In this document: positions 34,951 through 47,429 of the stretch, in pieces | Layout: each line of letters begins with the position of its first letter | Position numbering within the stretch: position 1 is the first letter of the stretch | Source of the DNA: Chaetomium olivaceum | Lineage: Eukaryota > Ascomycota > Sordariomycetes > Sordariales > Chaetomiaceae | Assembly (NCBI GenBank): GCA_039881045.1 | Contig: JAYWVB010000015.1 | Coordinates: 620,001 to 684,000, forward strand | Length of the DNA stretch: 64,000 nucleotides | Reading direction: 5' to 3' | Notes under the pieces: generated by a model | The model's database searches: none | What the model was told of the DNA's origin: nothing | The model's input: only the letters and a program-made list of their open reading frames with translations | Program-made: the position numbers and the translations under genes

Positions 34951-36439
34951 TGTGGCGGTTTGGGGGGTGGTTGAAGGTGGTAGGCGGTTGGTTGCTTGTC
35001 AGCGCGGCGGGGTTCTTGGTGGGAAGATGATGCGCCGGCGGGGAGTTCTTTGGGATATGTGGTTTACAGAAATGTTGTTGATCTTTGCGATTGCTGAATC
35101 TGCGCTGCTGAAGAAGCCTGAGCTCGAAAGAGGTAAAGGCAGACTATGTTCTGCTACCCTGGCAATGTTGGTGATGTGGGTGAAGGTTGCTTCTTTGTGG
35201 AGTGTCAAGGTGAACAGGGGAAGACGCCACAAGGGTGTATGGCGGGGAACCTGCTGGCTTTTTACTGTTCTCGGTCTGCTATACAATGGCGTCGGACTGT
35301 TTTTACAAGTACAACTGCAGCAGGAGGGCGGTTGGCAAGGGAGCATCATGGAAACCACCCGCCCCAAATGCACACTTCGGGTGAGAAAGAAGGAAAGTGG
35401 GTCTATGACGGAAGTTGTGGGACCCGGTCGCCCAAGCTTCTTCTTTGTCCGCAGGGGCCGATTGGCCGATTTGCCCTTGTCTTTTGTGCATCCGCTGAAA
35501 TCAGACCACTCCAGAACAGACCCAAACCCAAACTCAAACCCAGCCTGCTGCAGTGCCGTAGTTTCTGGCCCAACGAACCCTTCGCTGACGTTTCGATCAT
35601 GGGCTCCATGGGCTCTATGGACTCCAGAACGATTGCCGGCGCATCCATTTGTTGTCTGGGCGGTTGGCAGGGGATCAGGGTGGCAGATGCCAAGTTTGTT
35701 CTGATCGCCAGCTGCAAGCGCTAACAAGGTTAGACCAATCGTTGATTTGCAGGAACCTGGTCTCCAAACGATTTGTTGACTCCACCCACACAGGTTTGGT
35801 ACCGGCCGCCCCACCCTTGGCCCGGCAACGATCGTGCATGACTGACTGCCGAGCGGCGCCTGGCGCTGTGAAACGCTGTTTCCAAAGTTACCAACCGCCT
35901 TCTTGGGAGCCAACAACAGTCCGACAATGCGAAACAGAGTGGCCCGGATTTGGCTGGCGGTTCCGCAGGCACAAATAGAGATGGCCAAGCGTCTTACGTC
36001 TGGCCCGTTTACTGGCCATTTGTGGATCTCATCGTCAAAAGCAGGTGCGCTGAATTCCCAGGGCTTGACGTAGCGAGCTGCGAAACGAACGAGTCATATG
36101 TGGCAATATCATTCATATGCCACCTGGGTAACCTGATTGCTGGCAACTGAGTGTAATAGCCGATTTCTCTGATGAGCCGATACAGATGGGGTCGAAACAG
36201 CCGTGTGAAATCGATTCGTTGTTCCCAGGACCACTTTCTCATTTGGGAGGTAACATTCAGGTTGAACACCAAATTCATGGTCCATAGGTCGTCGCGTGCG
36301 CCCCTTTGATAGCAAACGTTTTGCAACACTTACACAGCAGGTGGCTACTGACACTAAACGCAATAACTGGGATTGTAACCCCAGGCCAAACCACACTCCC
36401 TACCTCTACGCCCAAACCATCAACCCCTCACTCTTCACA
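34951..36439. other. Intergenic upstream of the MARVEL gene
   Basis: Probably the MARVEL promoter and a long 5' leader (C/A-rich on the minus strand just before 34950). A 329-codon minus-strand frame (34999-35988) exists but has no domain, and its composition is like its surroundings. Confidence 0.55.
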
Positions 36440-38810
36440 TCAAGCATACTCCGTCGCCGCAACATCCAAAACCCCCTTCCCACCCTTCGCACCACTCCCC
36501 AGCTCCCTCCCTTCCATCCGCCTCACATCCCCCACCAGCGTCCCATTCACAGCCTCCACCTCTCTAAAATACAACTCCTTCCCCTTCCCACGCCCATCCC
36601 CATCCCCATCCCCATCGACACCCTTCTCAACCCCAAACCAAAACACCTGCCTCGCGTCCCCCCACCCACTACTAGACTTCCCATCCCCCGTCTGCCGAAA
36701 CTCCGCCGTGCCCTCCTTGCTCGTCTCCAGCCGAGTAGTCAGCCCCCGCCCACTATACCCCTCCTTAAACGCCTCCAGCCCCGTCGGAAAGACACTCGCG
36801 CCCTCCACAGAAACCTCCTTCCCCTGGCGCAGGTACGCCTGGATGGACAGGTTGCCCTGGGGCGAGACGGCGTACGACGAGTTGCAGAAGACGGGGTACT
36901 CGTAGGTCGCGCGGTAGTGGGTTGTGGTGGGCGTCGTCGTGCGCAGGGTGTCGGTGCCGGCGATGAGGAGGTCGTTGAGCTGGTTGAAGCCGAAGGCGGA
37001 GACGTGGCCTTTGTTGGTGTAGCGCAGGCTTTGTGTCCACGAGGCTGTGTTTGAGGTGATGCGCAGGGCGCGTTGCACGGATGTGGTGTAGGTGAGGGTT
37101 TCGTTGTTGGCGGTGCCGTTGTTGGATGAGGTAGTGATGGAGCGGGTGACGGCGATGGTGGGCGGAGGTTGGTTGATGATGGGGATCTCGCCGCGCGTGA
37201 CGGAGGATGAGTCCGGGTCGAGCCAGAGGAAAATCTTGCCGGTTACGTACCAGTTTTCGTTGACGGTGTCGGTGAGCGAGGCCGTGGTGCTGTCGCCGGT
37301 GTTGTTGAGGCCGGCAACGCGGATGGTGAAGGTATGCTCATGTCCGTCACATAGCAGGCCTAGGAAGGGGGTAATGTCTATCTCGTGCTCGCGGAGGTCG
37401 AACGAGTGGATGCCTACGATGGGCCGGTGCAGCGAGGGAACTACGCCGCCGGTGAAGATGACCGGGAAAGGCCATTGGACCCCGGCAAGTTTGCCGTCGA
37501 TGAGCACTTGGACTTCGCGGAAGGGACTGAGACCCGGAAGCTGGCCCGCGGTGGCGTTGAAAGTGTAGACGTCGGTCTGCAGGACGTTACTCCACCAAAA
37601 CTCCTCGCTTGCCTGGCCGTTGGCTGAGACGGAAAAAACGGCACGGCGAATATTGCGCGGGAGATTGATCGTATTTGTTGCGTTCTCGGTCGGCAATATA
37701 AACCGGCTAATCGAGTCGTTCGCCCCTTGGCGTGATGAGATCGGAATGATCAAGTCACTTGGCGGTGCCTGGTCTGTTTCAACGTCGTCGTTGTAGAAGA
37801 TGGCGGTCATGGTGGTATTGAATATGCCAGTGTACTTGTCGTCTATTGTAAGTGAGCACCCGTCCAATCTTTAGTATCACATCAGGGTAACTCAGACGAA
37901 CCTATTAAGTTGCCAAGATCAAATATGACCCTTTGAGGAGATTTCCAAAAGTACAGGTAATGGGTCATATCTTTGAGGTAGATCCAACTAATACCCGGGG
38001 GCGCCGTGGGCTCAGCAGTTGACGTTCTCCCTTTCTAACTGTTAGCCTGTCTCTGGGGAAGTGCGAGATATTCGACCATAACGGCCCCCACTTTATGAAA
38101 TAGGAGTATCGTAGAACTACGAAGTTTAGCTCCGCAGCAAGACTTACAGACTTCGGTATCGCCAAGATACATGATGGCAAGCCTATCAAACTGCCGGCCC
38201 TGGCTCACGACGCTAAAGTTAAGCACCACGCGATTAAACTCGCAATCAGGCGGGGTGTAGTCCCCTAGACGTAACAGCACGAAGTTAGGGCCCGGATAGA
38301 AGAGATGGGCAGACTATTCAAGGCAAGCTCACCAACAAACGGGGCATTATAACTCCAGGCAAAGTCATGGCGCATCAACAAGACGGTACACAGCTCAGGC
38401 GAGTAGTCTTCTCCATGGCGAGTCGAGCCGTCACTTTCGGCAGGGCCACCGGGCATTAGGACCGGCTGGGCAACCTCGAAGGTCTTGAGGACAGTCCTAT
38501 CCGGTGCTGCAGCCGAGGTAGTAGCCGTCGTTGCCGCTTGAGCATTGGCTGGCGACCGGCTGTTGATAGCCTGGGATGCTGGCCCCGGGTGAGCATGATA
38601 GTTTTGCGGCACGCCGTGGCTTATGAACAGTGAAGTCGCGGTGGAACATCGACGGGATGTCAACCCAATTGAGAAGACGACGATCGCGCCGAGGCAGATA
38701 GCTACCCAGTGCCAAACGCGTCGCCTTGGGGTTCTCTCATTGGACGGCAGCAAATCATATTTGTCCTCGTCTATGAGGATGGCGCGCTTTTCGGGATCCG
38801 ACGAAGCCAT
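36440..38810 (-). CDS. Peptide-N4-(N-acetyl-beta-glucosaminyl)asparagine amidase A-like protein, 708 residues
   Basis: PNGase A family, which removes N-glycans from peptides; fungal members are mostly uncharacterised. Exons are 38810-38333, 38264-38148, 38030-37902 and 37842-36440, with every junction in phase 1 and a total of 2127 nt. A single membrane anchor near residues 32-50 (VWHWVAICLGAIVVFSIGL) follows a short Lys/Arg/Asp-rich head, so a type II topology with the enzyme in the secretory lumen or outside is likely. Family blocks are FEVAQPVLMPG, CTVLLMRHDFAWSYNAPFVG, DYTPPDCEFNRVVLNFSV, GRQFDRLAIMYLGDTEVWRTSTAEPT and VIFDLGNLIDDKYTGIFNTTMTA, then ENWYVTGKIFLWLD. Many NxS/T sequons are present. 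A (GD)n stretch near the C terminus is low complexity. Confidence 0.93.
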
Positions 38811-39620
38811 GGTGAATCGACGATGGAGCGAGAACCTAATGACCGTCCGGGTTGTAGATCAACCAGTGGAGTCGCAACCAAGAGGGTCCATGGACGGGAA
38901 GGAGGGAAGGAGACGTTCGCAAAAGGTGACGAACGATGAGAGGGCGCACCGGGATTGAATGACGGCCGTAGTGCAACCCAGACCCTCAATCAGAGCGAAC
39001 GGAAGGGAGGGGTACCTGCGGTCGTCTCTGGATGTTTGACAGCCGAGACAATGTAAGGTACTTGAAAGTCATGTAAAGGTCTCGGCTGTTGACAGTTTAC
39101 CCATGCAAGCGAGGGAAGGGAGCGGCTTGGCGCGGGACACCCAGAGCCTGGCATCCCTGGACCTGTTTGAGACAATGCGTTCTTGCTATCGGTAAACGTT
39201 GAGTAGAAAAATGGTGGTTGTATTTCGTTTATATTCCGTGTATAAAGGCTCAATCTTGGGATTTTTTGTCGACATAAATCGAGGCTTGAGTCGATGTCCG
39301 AACTGATCAAGCCAAGCTTTCCTTCGTCGGAACCTCATCAAGGTACCGGTGCCCCGGGATCCGGCCCCACACGGCCATGAGATCCCGGAATACCATGGTG
39401 GAGACTCGTTGACAATAGATACCTTGCTATTTCAAGATCTGAATATTATCTAATTCGCTTTGCTAATACTGCATACAGAATTCTAATACACAAGATGATG
39501 TTACAGTCTATGGGGAGTGCACCATCTGTAAATACAACCGCCACTCGCTAAACGCCGCCAACTTCAGGTGCTCGTACGCAACAACAAAGGGGAGAGGTTG
39601 TATACCGGGATTCAAATGGT
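38811..39620. other. Intergenic, PNGase A-like promoter and DUF1279 3' flank
   Basis: 810 bp between two minus-strand genes; no gene or clear core element seen. Confidence 0.6.
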
Positions 39621-40544
39621 TCACCGCTTGGCCTTCTTGGTGGCCTTCTTGGTCTTCTTGCCGATCTGCCAGCCCCATGATCTGAGCACCTTGACCACCT
39701 TGGGGGTGATGGCAGCCGTCAGAGGGACACGGATGAAGATGAAGCTCTTGTGGATAGCGTATGCGAGCGCAAGCTGCGTGGCGAGGCCTAGGAGGAAAGT
39801 CAATATATCAATCAACGGTAGACATCAGCAGATAAAATGACGGCGGGGGACTTACTCGCTCCCTCTTGCTTGGACCGCTGCTCAGCCTCCGCGACACCAT
39901 GGCCAATGACATCGAGCTCGTCGTCCATTTCGCCAGTCCGTTCCCTCTTCGCCTCTTTGGCGGCTTGCCGGTATTCGCGCCACCATGTCTGGACCCGTTC
40001 AGGGATGACCTTTTGGGCATTGCGCACCACGATTTCCTCGAGATAGGCTAACACAGTCAGTTAGCCAGTATTACGGGCATCCGCGGGAGCAAGCAACCCT
40101 ACCGATCCTTTCCGTGCCCACCGTCCGAACGAGCAAAAAACAAAACGGAAAATCCAACACGGACAGAGCGAGGTATATCCCAACCGCGGCCCAACCATAC
40201 TCCCTCGACAACTTCTTGAGCCTAGCACTCAGCGATAGCGACTCCTCAGCCGCCGCATCTCCGGGCTTCTGGATTGCATCCGCTCGGCGAGGCCGCGTGT
40301 AATGGAAGGGACGCTTCGGCTTCAAGAGCGTTGTCCTGGCCTGCGCAAACTTCGAGCGAGCGACCGTGGTCCTCGTCGCACGGAGCTGCGACATCAGCGC
40401 CCTCTGATGCCACGGAGCAGCTATGGATTTTGCCGATGCCCTGCTCATCCCCATTCTTGCCCCAACCAGGTTCCTCATGATATTCCCCTGCGCCGCGCTC
40501 CCGCCGAGGAGAGAGTCGAACGCCCCGACTGCCGTTCGTAGCAT
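39621..40544 (-). CDS. DUF1279 domain mitochondrial membrane protein (FAM210/Nat2-like), 266 residues
   Basis: DUF1279 proteins include metazoan FAM210A/B and yeast Nat2 and are mitochondrial; their biochemical role is not settled. Exons are 40544-40103, 40047-39856 and 39787-39621, all joined in phase 1 (801 nt). The first 90 residues are Arg/Ser/Ala-rich with almost no acid, as in a matrix presequence (LRATRTTVARSKFAQARTTL). The domain begins at LKKLSREYGWAAVGIYLALS with the membrane helix LSVLDFPFCFLLVRTVG, continues through YLEEIVVRNAQKVIPERVQTW and an acidic linker, and ends with a second membrane-like segment (LATQLALAYAIHKSFIFIRVP) followed by ITPKVVKVLRSWGW. A Lys-rich tail (KKTKKATKKAKR) closes it. 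Confidence 0.9.
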
Positions 40545-41844
40545 GATCGCAAATTCGCAAGGAACACAAAATGTCGAGGTTTCCTATAACCCCGCGACAA
40601 GGAAGCTGCGCAGCGGGAGGGGTTTTGTTCGGTTCCTCCGGAGTTAACGCTCTGCAAGGCACCGAGAGGCCGCAGGTTTGGGAGGCGAGAAACGGGAGGC
40701 GATTGTAGGGCTCGGTTGCTGCTCGTAACGTGGCTGTCTCGCGCTGAACAAGGCGCTCTCTAGGAGAATACAATCGTCGGCGGAAAAGGCACGGCGGTCG
40801 GGTCGTTCAATAACTATCGGTGAATGTCGTGTCTCGGTGGGCTGATGCGCTTACGGTTTGGAATAATTTTTATGACGTCCCGATTTCCGAGCTCCCGGAG
40901 CTAAAACCGGTGATGCAATGTTTCCGGCAGGCAAGGGTCTGTCCGTTACCATTGGACAATGGAACTGTCCATCGGAGAAACGCCTGGGCCGGGTTCGGCC
41001 CAAAACGGAACCTCTCAACAGCGCCTCGGAAAGAACTCGCCCACCAACGGTTACCATGCAGCCATGTCTCCAAGCTGGCAATTCCCCCCAGCAAAGCAAT
41101 TATTAGAACCTTGAAACCCAACAACCAACAGCAACAGCTTTTTTAGTTTACTGTCTGGAGCAACAAGTCGGGGAGAAACTCTTTGTACCAACGAATTTAT
41201 CAAGCTACATAGTACCATCAAAACCATCTCCCTTCAATACAATGAACCGCGTCCTTTCCAGCGCCGGAAGAGCTAAACACTTGGGTCCCCGTCCTTCGTG
41301 AATGAAGGTCCTCGAATCGTCTCCATTTTAGGAGTCGAGGCTCACCTGCATGATAGCCAATCGCCGGCGAGGCTACCTCCCGCTCCCTCCTTAAGCGCCC
41401 TTGTCAAACAGCTCGGCGCGCGTCTCTGCTGGAACCGGAGCTTGCTGATTGGGTCGACATACTGGTCGGCTCTCAATTTAGTTCCATGCAACCGTGGGGA
41501 GGGGATGCGGTCCCCTGCTTGCGCAAACCGATCGCTCAAAAGGTGCTGTTAGCATGCAGCAAGCTCCTCCGCTCTCTTGAATTTTGAGTCGCTCGTCCTC
41601 CCCAAGTTCTGCTCAGGCTCCCTGTCGCCATCTCGCCGCGACATTCTTCGTGAGCTTCGCATCGCATCATCGCGGTAATCTTTTAGCGAGGGGTACTAAG
41701 TGTAGGTGCGGGGTGTGGATTCGCTCGCCCTTGGGTGCCTAGCTAAGGTACCTTGCCTATGAGCTTCACTGACAACCGTGGAGGTCGTAGCACGCTGGGA
41801 CAACATCACTGCAGTTGAACGCTTAGTTTCCTCAAAACAGCAAT
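40545..41844. other. Divergent promoter region, DUF1279 / AIM24-domain genes
   Basis: 1.3 kb between two gene starts, so both promoters are here. No TATA element or small gene was identified with confidence. Confidence 0.6.
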
Positions 41845-43523
41845 ATGTCAAACTACTATCCCCGTGAGTAGTTCAATGGGTGGCGAGGAGAGAGGTGTCG
41901 AAATTAACTAGTGTGCTTAGCACCTCCTGGAGCTGGCGGTCCTTCGGCCGGAGGTATGTTTACAGTCAACCCTTGGGCTCATTCCCAGGAGCTATCCATG
42001 TGCTTCTAAGGCATGATGCTGACGACACCACGTCTAAACAGGGCAACAGAGCTACCCACCTCCCCCCGGATCGGCACCCCCCACACAGACTCACTTCTCG
42101 TATCCCTCACCTCCCGCCAACACTCAGGCGGCCACAAACTACCCTCATCTCCCCAGGCTGGGCGGCTCCTACTCCGCCGCCAGGGTCGTCGACGCCTTCA
42201 TACCAGCACCAGCAACACACTATGCGCCTCCTCCTCAACAGCAACAGTACGCCCCACCCCCTCAGCAACAATATGCTGCTCCGCCGCAACAACAATATGC
42301 GGCACCACCACAAACATCTCCTTCTCCTATGCAGCACGGCGCGTTGCCCCAGCACCTACGGACTGCCTCGAGCGCATCGCAAGGCTCGCAGAATCAGCCG
42401 CAGTTTGCTGCCCCTCCGTCATACCCCAAGGAGGACGACAAAGGGGGGTACCTGGCCGAGAAGACACAGCATCTGCAGCAAGCACATGCCCAGGCCCAAG
42501 TCCAGGCCCAAGCCCAGGCCCATTCCCCAGCGATTGACCCCACTGGCGCCCCGACCGGCAATAACTTCGTTGGCGCCACCTCGACGATTGTCGACGATGT
42601 CGGCACGTTCAACGGCGGCAGCTACCGGATCAGCCATCGCGACTGCAACTCTATCCTGACCATCCAGTTGGCGATCGGATGCCCCGTAGAAGCCAGGCCA
42701 GGTACGTGTTACACACCCTCACATCAAGACATCCCCCCCCCCCGGCGAGCGCCCTCCAACTCTCTAACACCGCCCACCCCCAACAGGCTCCATGATCGCC
42801 ATGTCCCCCTCCATCGTGCTCAAAGGCCACATAAAGTTCAGCATGAAGAAGCTGGTCGCGGGCGGCGACATGAACAGCTCGACCTTCACGGGTCCCGGCG
42901 AGCTGCTGCTCGCGCCGCCCATGCTCGGCGACATCACCAGCCTGCGGCTCAGCGGCCAGGAGGCGTGGTCGGTCAGCCACGACGGCTTCCTCGCCTGCAC
43001 CCAGAACGTCATCAAGGACTACAAGCGCCAGGGGCTGGGTAAGGCCATGTTCAGTGGGGAGGGGCTGTGGGTGTATAAGATCTCGGGGACGGGCCTGTTG
43101 TGGTTGACGAGCTTTGGGGCGATTATCAGGAAGGATGTGAGTCTTTCTGTTTTCTTTTTTCTCCTTTTCCCTTGTTCTTGCGCTCGTTCTGTAGTTTGTG
43201 CGGCGAGATGGGATTATACTGACTGGTGCCCGTGTGCAGCTCATGGACGGTGAAAAGTACATTGTCGACAACGGCCACCTTGTGGCGTGGAACACCAAGT
43301 ACGTCCTGGAGCGCGTCGCTTCGGGTGGCATCATGTCCGGCATGGCGTCGGGAGAAGGTCTGGTGTGCAAATTCACCGGCCCCGGGACCGTCTTCATCCA
43401 GACTAGGAACGCGGTATGTTACTCTCGTATATTGGGCTCTTTGGGGTGAAAGCATACTGACTGACTGGTGGGGTACAGAAATCGTTTACTGCGTACATGA
43501 CGGGCCAGCAGGCGACTGCGTAA
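41845..43523 (+). CDS. AIM24-domain (TIGR00266/DUF124) protein, 426 residues, six exons
   Basis: AIM24-domain proteins form a beta-sandwich fold; yeast Aim24 is mitochondrial and linked to MICOS, but this Pro/Gln-headed form may be cytosolic. Exons are 41845-41863, 41921-41953, 42042-42701, 42787-43136, 43240-43413 and 43479-43523. The first two encode only MSNYYPPPPGAGGPSAG and are easily missed. The head is low complexity (repeated PPPQQQYAAPPQQQY, then an AQAQVQAQAQAH stretch). The domain runs from GTFNGGSYRISHRDCNSILT through ARPGSMIAMSPSIVLKG, FTGPGELLLAPPMLGDI, LWLTSFGAIIRKD and GEKYIVDNGHLVAWNTKYV to FTGPGTVFIQTRNAKSFTAYM. All phases agree (1281 nt). The Pro/Gln region around 42145-42235 reads less Pro/Gln-like than a neighbouring frame, so compensating indels there cannot be excluded. 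Confidence 0.9.
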
Positions 43524-45318
43524 AATGAGTCGAGTTGGTCGTTGGCCTGAGGATGGTGTTTCTAGCGTGGTTGTGTGGATGTTTTGGTGTTCCGTATCAA
43601 GCGGCTAGCTAGGTAGTTGGGGTATTTATTGGCGAGTATTTGTTTCTACTGCTCACTTAAGCCCGCGTGGTCCCTACTTATGAACTGTATGAGTTGCGTC
43701 CATGGGCTTGACTGTCTTGGCTGATTACCTGAGATTGGAAACATATTCCTGACAACTCATACGCGCCACCTGTTTTGCCGTTGCGGAATTTATCGGAAGG
43801 ATGAGGGCCCATCTGATCTTTGGGATGAGACGAATGATCTAGGCGGGCTGAAAGACGGGAGGTTGGAAATCTGGAAAGGTTGGCGGAGGGCTGCTTGCCC
43901 ACAACGGCCTCCCTAGCAAGAGCCATGAAATTAACACTCATAATTACACATTTTGCTATAAATTCGACGCAATCTCTCTCGCCCCCGGGCGATGGTATGT
44001 AAACTGCGAGGGCTATATAGTCATTTTTGTTCATTTTTGTTCATCTTTGTCCAGTTAGTCCTTCATTGGACAAATCTAACATATCTCTGGTCCCCCTTTC
44101 GGAATATCGAGCTCATTTGCATAAATGGTGTTTTTCAAGATGGGAAACCACTTTGACCTCACCGAGAAAATATTCCTCGATAAAACAAGACGTTGAAGGA
44201 AGCTCGGGAACCGAAAATAGCCATGGCCAGGAAGCGCCTTCCAGACACATACACACCTACACGGTCACACCTACACGGTCCCACCTTGATTCGGAAGGCA
44301 CGAATGCTACCGATGAGGAATGGTAAAAGGGGTGAGTCAAGGTACACAGCAGTTCTCACCTAGCCGTCCTCTCGTCTTCAGGACGTCCGTGAGAGTGGGA
44401 CAGGAACCCTGCGCAAGTACATTGATGCCCGCCGTGTCTCAACGATGATGACGACAGCGCCTTCCCCCACATGCTCTGTTAGTGCTTAAACAAGTGACTG
44501 CCCCGACTCTCCTGCTTTCCCGGAGAGCTCCTTTGCTACCTCTAGTCTTCGTCAGTCCCTTCTTTGACGTGGCCCACCGTATCCCTTCGCCTCTCACCAT
44601 CTGTCTTCTCCCACCATCCAAGCGAAGTGCAAATCCAAGACAACCACCGCCAGCCTTTTTGGGTACTCCGTGCATATCGTCTCCCCCGCAGCTTTACGAC
44701 ATCTCTTCTTCTTCTTGGAGTTCGCTCAGAGCACCAAAGCGTTTGTTTTCGGAACCAGTAACCGAGGGCGCGATTCCATCTCGAACGAAAAGCTGCAGAA
44801 GCATCCGATCTTGTTGCTTTCGACCATCTAATTCACCGCTTCAACCTCAACCACACAGTCACAGCCTTTCTCTATATTGCTGCCTCATCTCTCACAATTT
44901 TGGGCTTACTTCACGGCCGAGAGCGGAGAAAAGCGAAACGCGCCATTTGCTGGTTCACCAAAACGCGAAGGGACGACAAGGAGTCAGGTGTAGAAGGCGA
45001 GCTCGGATCAAACCCGAGGACTCAATCGTTACAGAGTCTCGGTGCTCGGTCAGTGATCCCAGTGAGTTAAGAAACATCCCGTCTCAAAAGGTTGTTTTCC
45101 CTCAATAAGTTCATCCTCGAGCGCTGTTGCTCTACGGCGCCTCCCTGTCTATAAATCTGTATTGAAACCAGCCCTACCCAAGAACAAACCCAGCGTTAAG
45201 CGCTCTTCAACTAATATTTTTGCGTTTCAAGTCTTACTAGGTTGAAGCCGTAGTAACATCAGTTGAAACACAGCACTTGGAGGAGCTGTTGGGTCACGGA
45301 AACTTCCACCTTGATACA
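43524..45318. other. Intergenic between two rightward genes
   Basis: 3' flank of the AIM24-domain gene, then a C/T-rich region likely to be promoter and leader of the next gene. A 208-codon plus-strand frame at 44482-45108 is Ser/Pro/Arg-rich without motifs and is more likely leader sequence. Confidence 0.5.
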
Positions 45319-47429
45319 ATGGTCGGGTGTGCCAACCGTGTTTTGGCCTCAAGCCCGCGGCCAGGCTGAGGCAAAGCGGGCTGAAAGTCAAGACTACCCA
45401 GGCCATCGACTCGAATGACTGGCGGAAGCGGGCGGCCGGCGTATCGTCTCCGGGCGAGAGCACCAGGACGAACAAGCGGAGCTACGACCACAACGACGAC
45501 ATATGTATTCAGATGGATTTGGAAACAGACGACTCATTTTCGGGCCCGCAATACCGCTACCCAAGGGAGAAAAAGGCTGCCTGGGAAAGCGTTATTTCCG
45601 CCCCAGTGTGGCAGCTCCCTTCGTCTTCTCCATCGACGTCTGGAGACGATACCAAGGAAGCAGTCAAGATACAATTGAAGCAGGTCTGTCCAATACTCAC
45701 GAGCGTAAATGGACAAGGCATTGCACTGCCCAACCGTTTCTGCTTTGACGTTTCGGCGGTCGACCCGCAGAACGCGTCGTCTGGTATTGCGCTTGGTGAG
45801 CTAAAGCGCCTCAATGGTCCAGCAGCCTTCCGGCGAGTATCATCAGAGGACTCTGATGAAATCTTGGTTGAGCTCCAAGAAATGCTGAACGAGAATCGGG
45901 GTGCCCGAAACCCAGCCGGTTCGGATTCCTCAGAGTCTCGCGACCAACTGCAAGAGACAAGGGATCAGCCAAAGCGCCATGGCTCTACTTTTGCCATCTC
46001 CAGGTCACCAGTTCCCGAGACCAGGCCTGGACATGCAGAGAGAGGCCCGTCAAACGAGGAGGAGGCTCGTTTTCAGAGAATGCTGAACCGCCTACAGAAC
46101 AGGCACGAGCACTCGTCGCCGACTCGGGAGACCAGTGGTGCTGCAGCACCATCTCGTCACATCGTCGACCCTGCAATTGTGGCAATGAAGCTAAAGGACG
46201 ACCCGGAAGCGCCGGGGAGCGCCCAACGGGAATTAAGCACAGAGGCCGCGAGGGAACTTTTCCTTGCCCGACTCGATCGCTTGCATAATGCAGGGCAACG
46301 GGGTTCTACTGACTCTGGTTATGCATCAAATATGCCGGAGCGTGGTTCAGGTGACCGCCGCTCAGGGGCTGGCTCGCAGGATGAACCTCTTGATACACCC
46401 AAGGAGCGCTCAGTGGACGACAGTCAGATCAAGACGCTGAACCCAGCCGCTGCCGAATTCAAGTCAACTGCCCCAACCGATGCCACCCCTGGTTATCGCC
46501 CAAGAAGCTCTCCCGCCCGCCCCTCACCAACATTTTCCCTGAAGCTATGCCTAGCCACACTCCACTCGCCGCTACAAGAGAGAGCATTCCGTCTCAACGG
46601 CCCCAGCAGACTAAAGCGCCCGGCTCCACAGAAACTACTCAAAGAAGTCGGGCTATTGGCAACGGCACTCACACTAGGGTTACGATGCCCAGGCCACAGC
46701 CCTCCGAACTCGCCCTATCCGTCAACGGCATGATCCCAAATGGTTTCCCGTCAGCCAACACGCTTCCTCACCAGGTCATTACGCCCATGGGGCTGTCTGC
46801 CACAATGTCCGCGGCAACATTTACGAGCTCTCCATTCTACAATACTCTCGGGAATATCCCGTCTACAGCAATGCTCAGCGCGCCGATTAGTGTTTCGCCT
46901 CCGAGCTTGCCGGTTATGAACGGATTCAACACATTCCCACCGGCTAGTGGAGCTTCGGTGCCGGCATACGCTCCGGCGGTAACGGCAGGAGTCAACGCGT
47001 ACCTCCCCCTTACCGCACCATTCATCCCGGGCGCCCCCCTACAATCTTCGATCGGTCCCGATAGGAAGCTTGACCGGCCCTACTTTCCGGTGACTGTGAA
47101 GCCCCGAGACCACGACCCGGTCAAGCAGCAAATGTACGAGGCTTATCTGGAATGGCGCAAGGCGAACGAACCGGGCTACCATATGAAGTGCAAGATGCGC
47201 CAGGCCAACCGTGTCATGCGCCAGTTGCCAGCAGAAGCAGGAGATGCCGCTAGCCAGCAATCCCGATAACTGGAAGGCGATTGCTGAGAAGGCCAAGGCT
47301 GCTGTTGGGGCGGCAGCGGCAGCTGCTGCTGCTGAAAAGAGAATGTGGCAGGAGTCGGTTAGGGAAGAATTGAGGGTAAAGGTGAGGGAGTTGAGCCGTG
47401 ACTCGCAAAGGGTTTCTGTCGGCGTGTGA
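45319..47429 (+). CDS. Conserved-looking protein of unknown function, largely disordered (apparent frameshifts), about 703 residues
   Basis: I do not recognise this protein. Two long overlapping frames make one protein. It opens IDSNDWRKRAAGVSSPGEST and is Ser/Glu/Arg-rich with short helices (SDEILVELQEMLNENRG, EEEARFQRMLNRLQNRHEH, AARELFLARLDRLHNAG), then Pro/Ser/Thr-rich. The end is structured: YFPVTVKPRDHDPVKQQMYE, then AYLEWRKANEPGYHMKCKMR, and a helix AEKAKAAVGAAAAAAAAEKR. The frame breaks at the C4 run 46520-46523 (one base missing) and at 47228-47229 (one base extra); correcting both gives ...ARPLTNIFPEAMPSH and ...MRQLQQKQEM...NPDNWKAIAEKAK. The ATG at 45319 joins only if one G is added to 45325-45327. 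A downstream Met start is possible. With the three corrections the length is exactly 704 codons. Probably nuclear or cytosolic; no signal peptide. Confidence 0.6.

Noticed and set aside
34999..35988. Minus-strand frame of 329 codons upstream of the MARVEL gene
   Set aside because: No domain, mixed low-complexity composition, and more likely promoter plus leader of the MARVEL gene.
44482..45108. Plus-strand frame of 208 codons
   Set aside because: Ser/Pro/Arg-rich with no motif; located where the leader of the 45.3-kb gene is expected.
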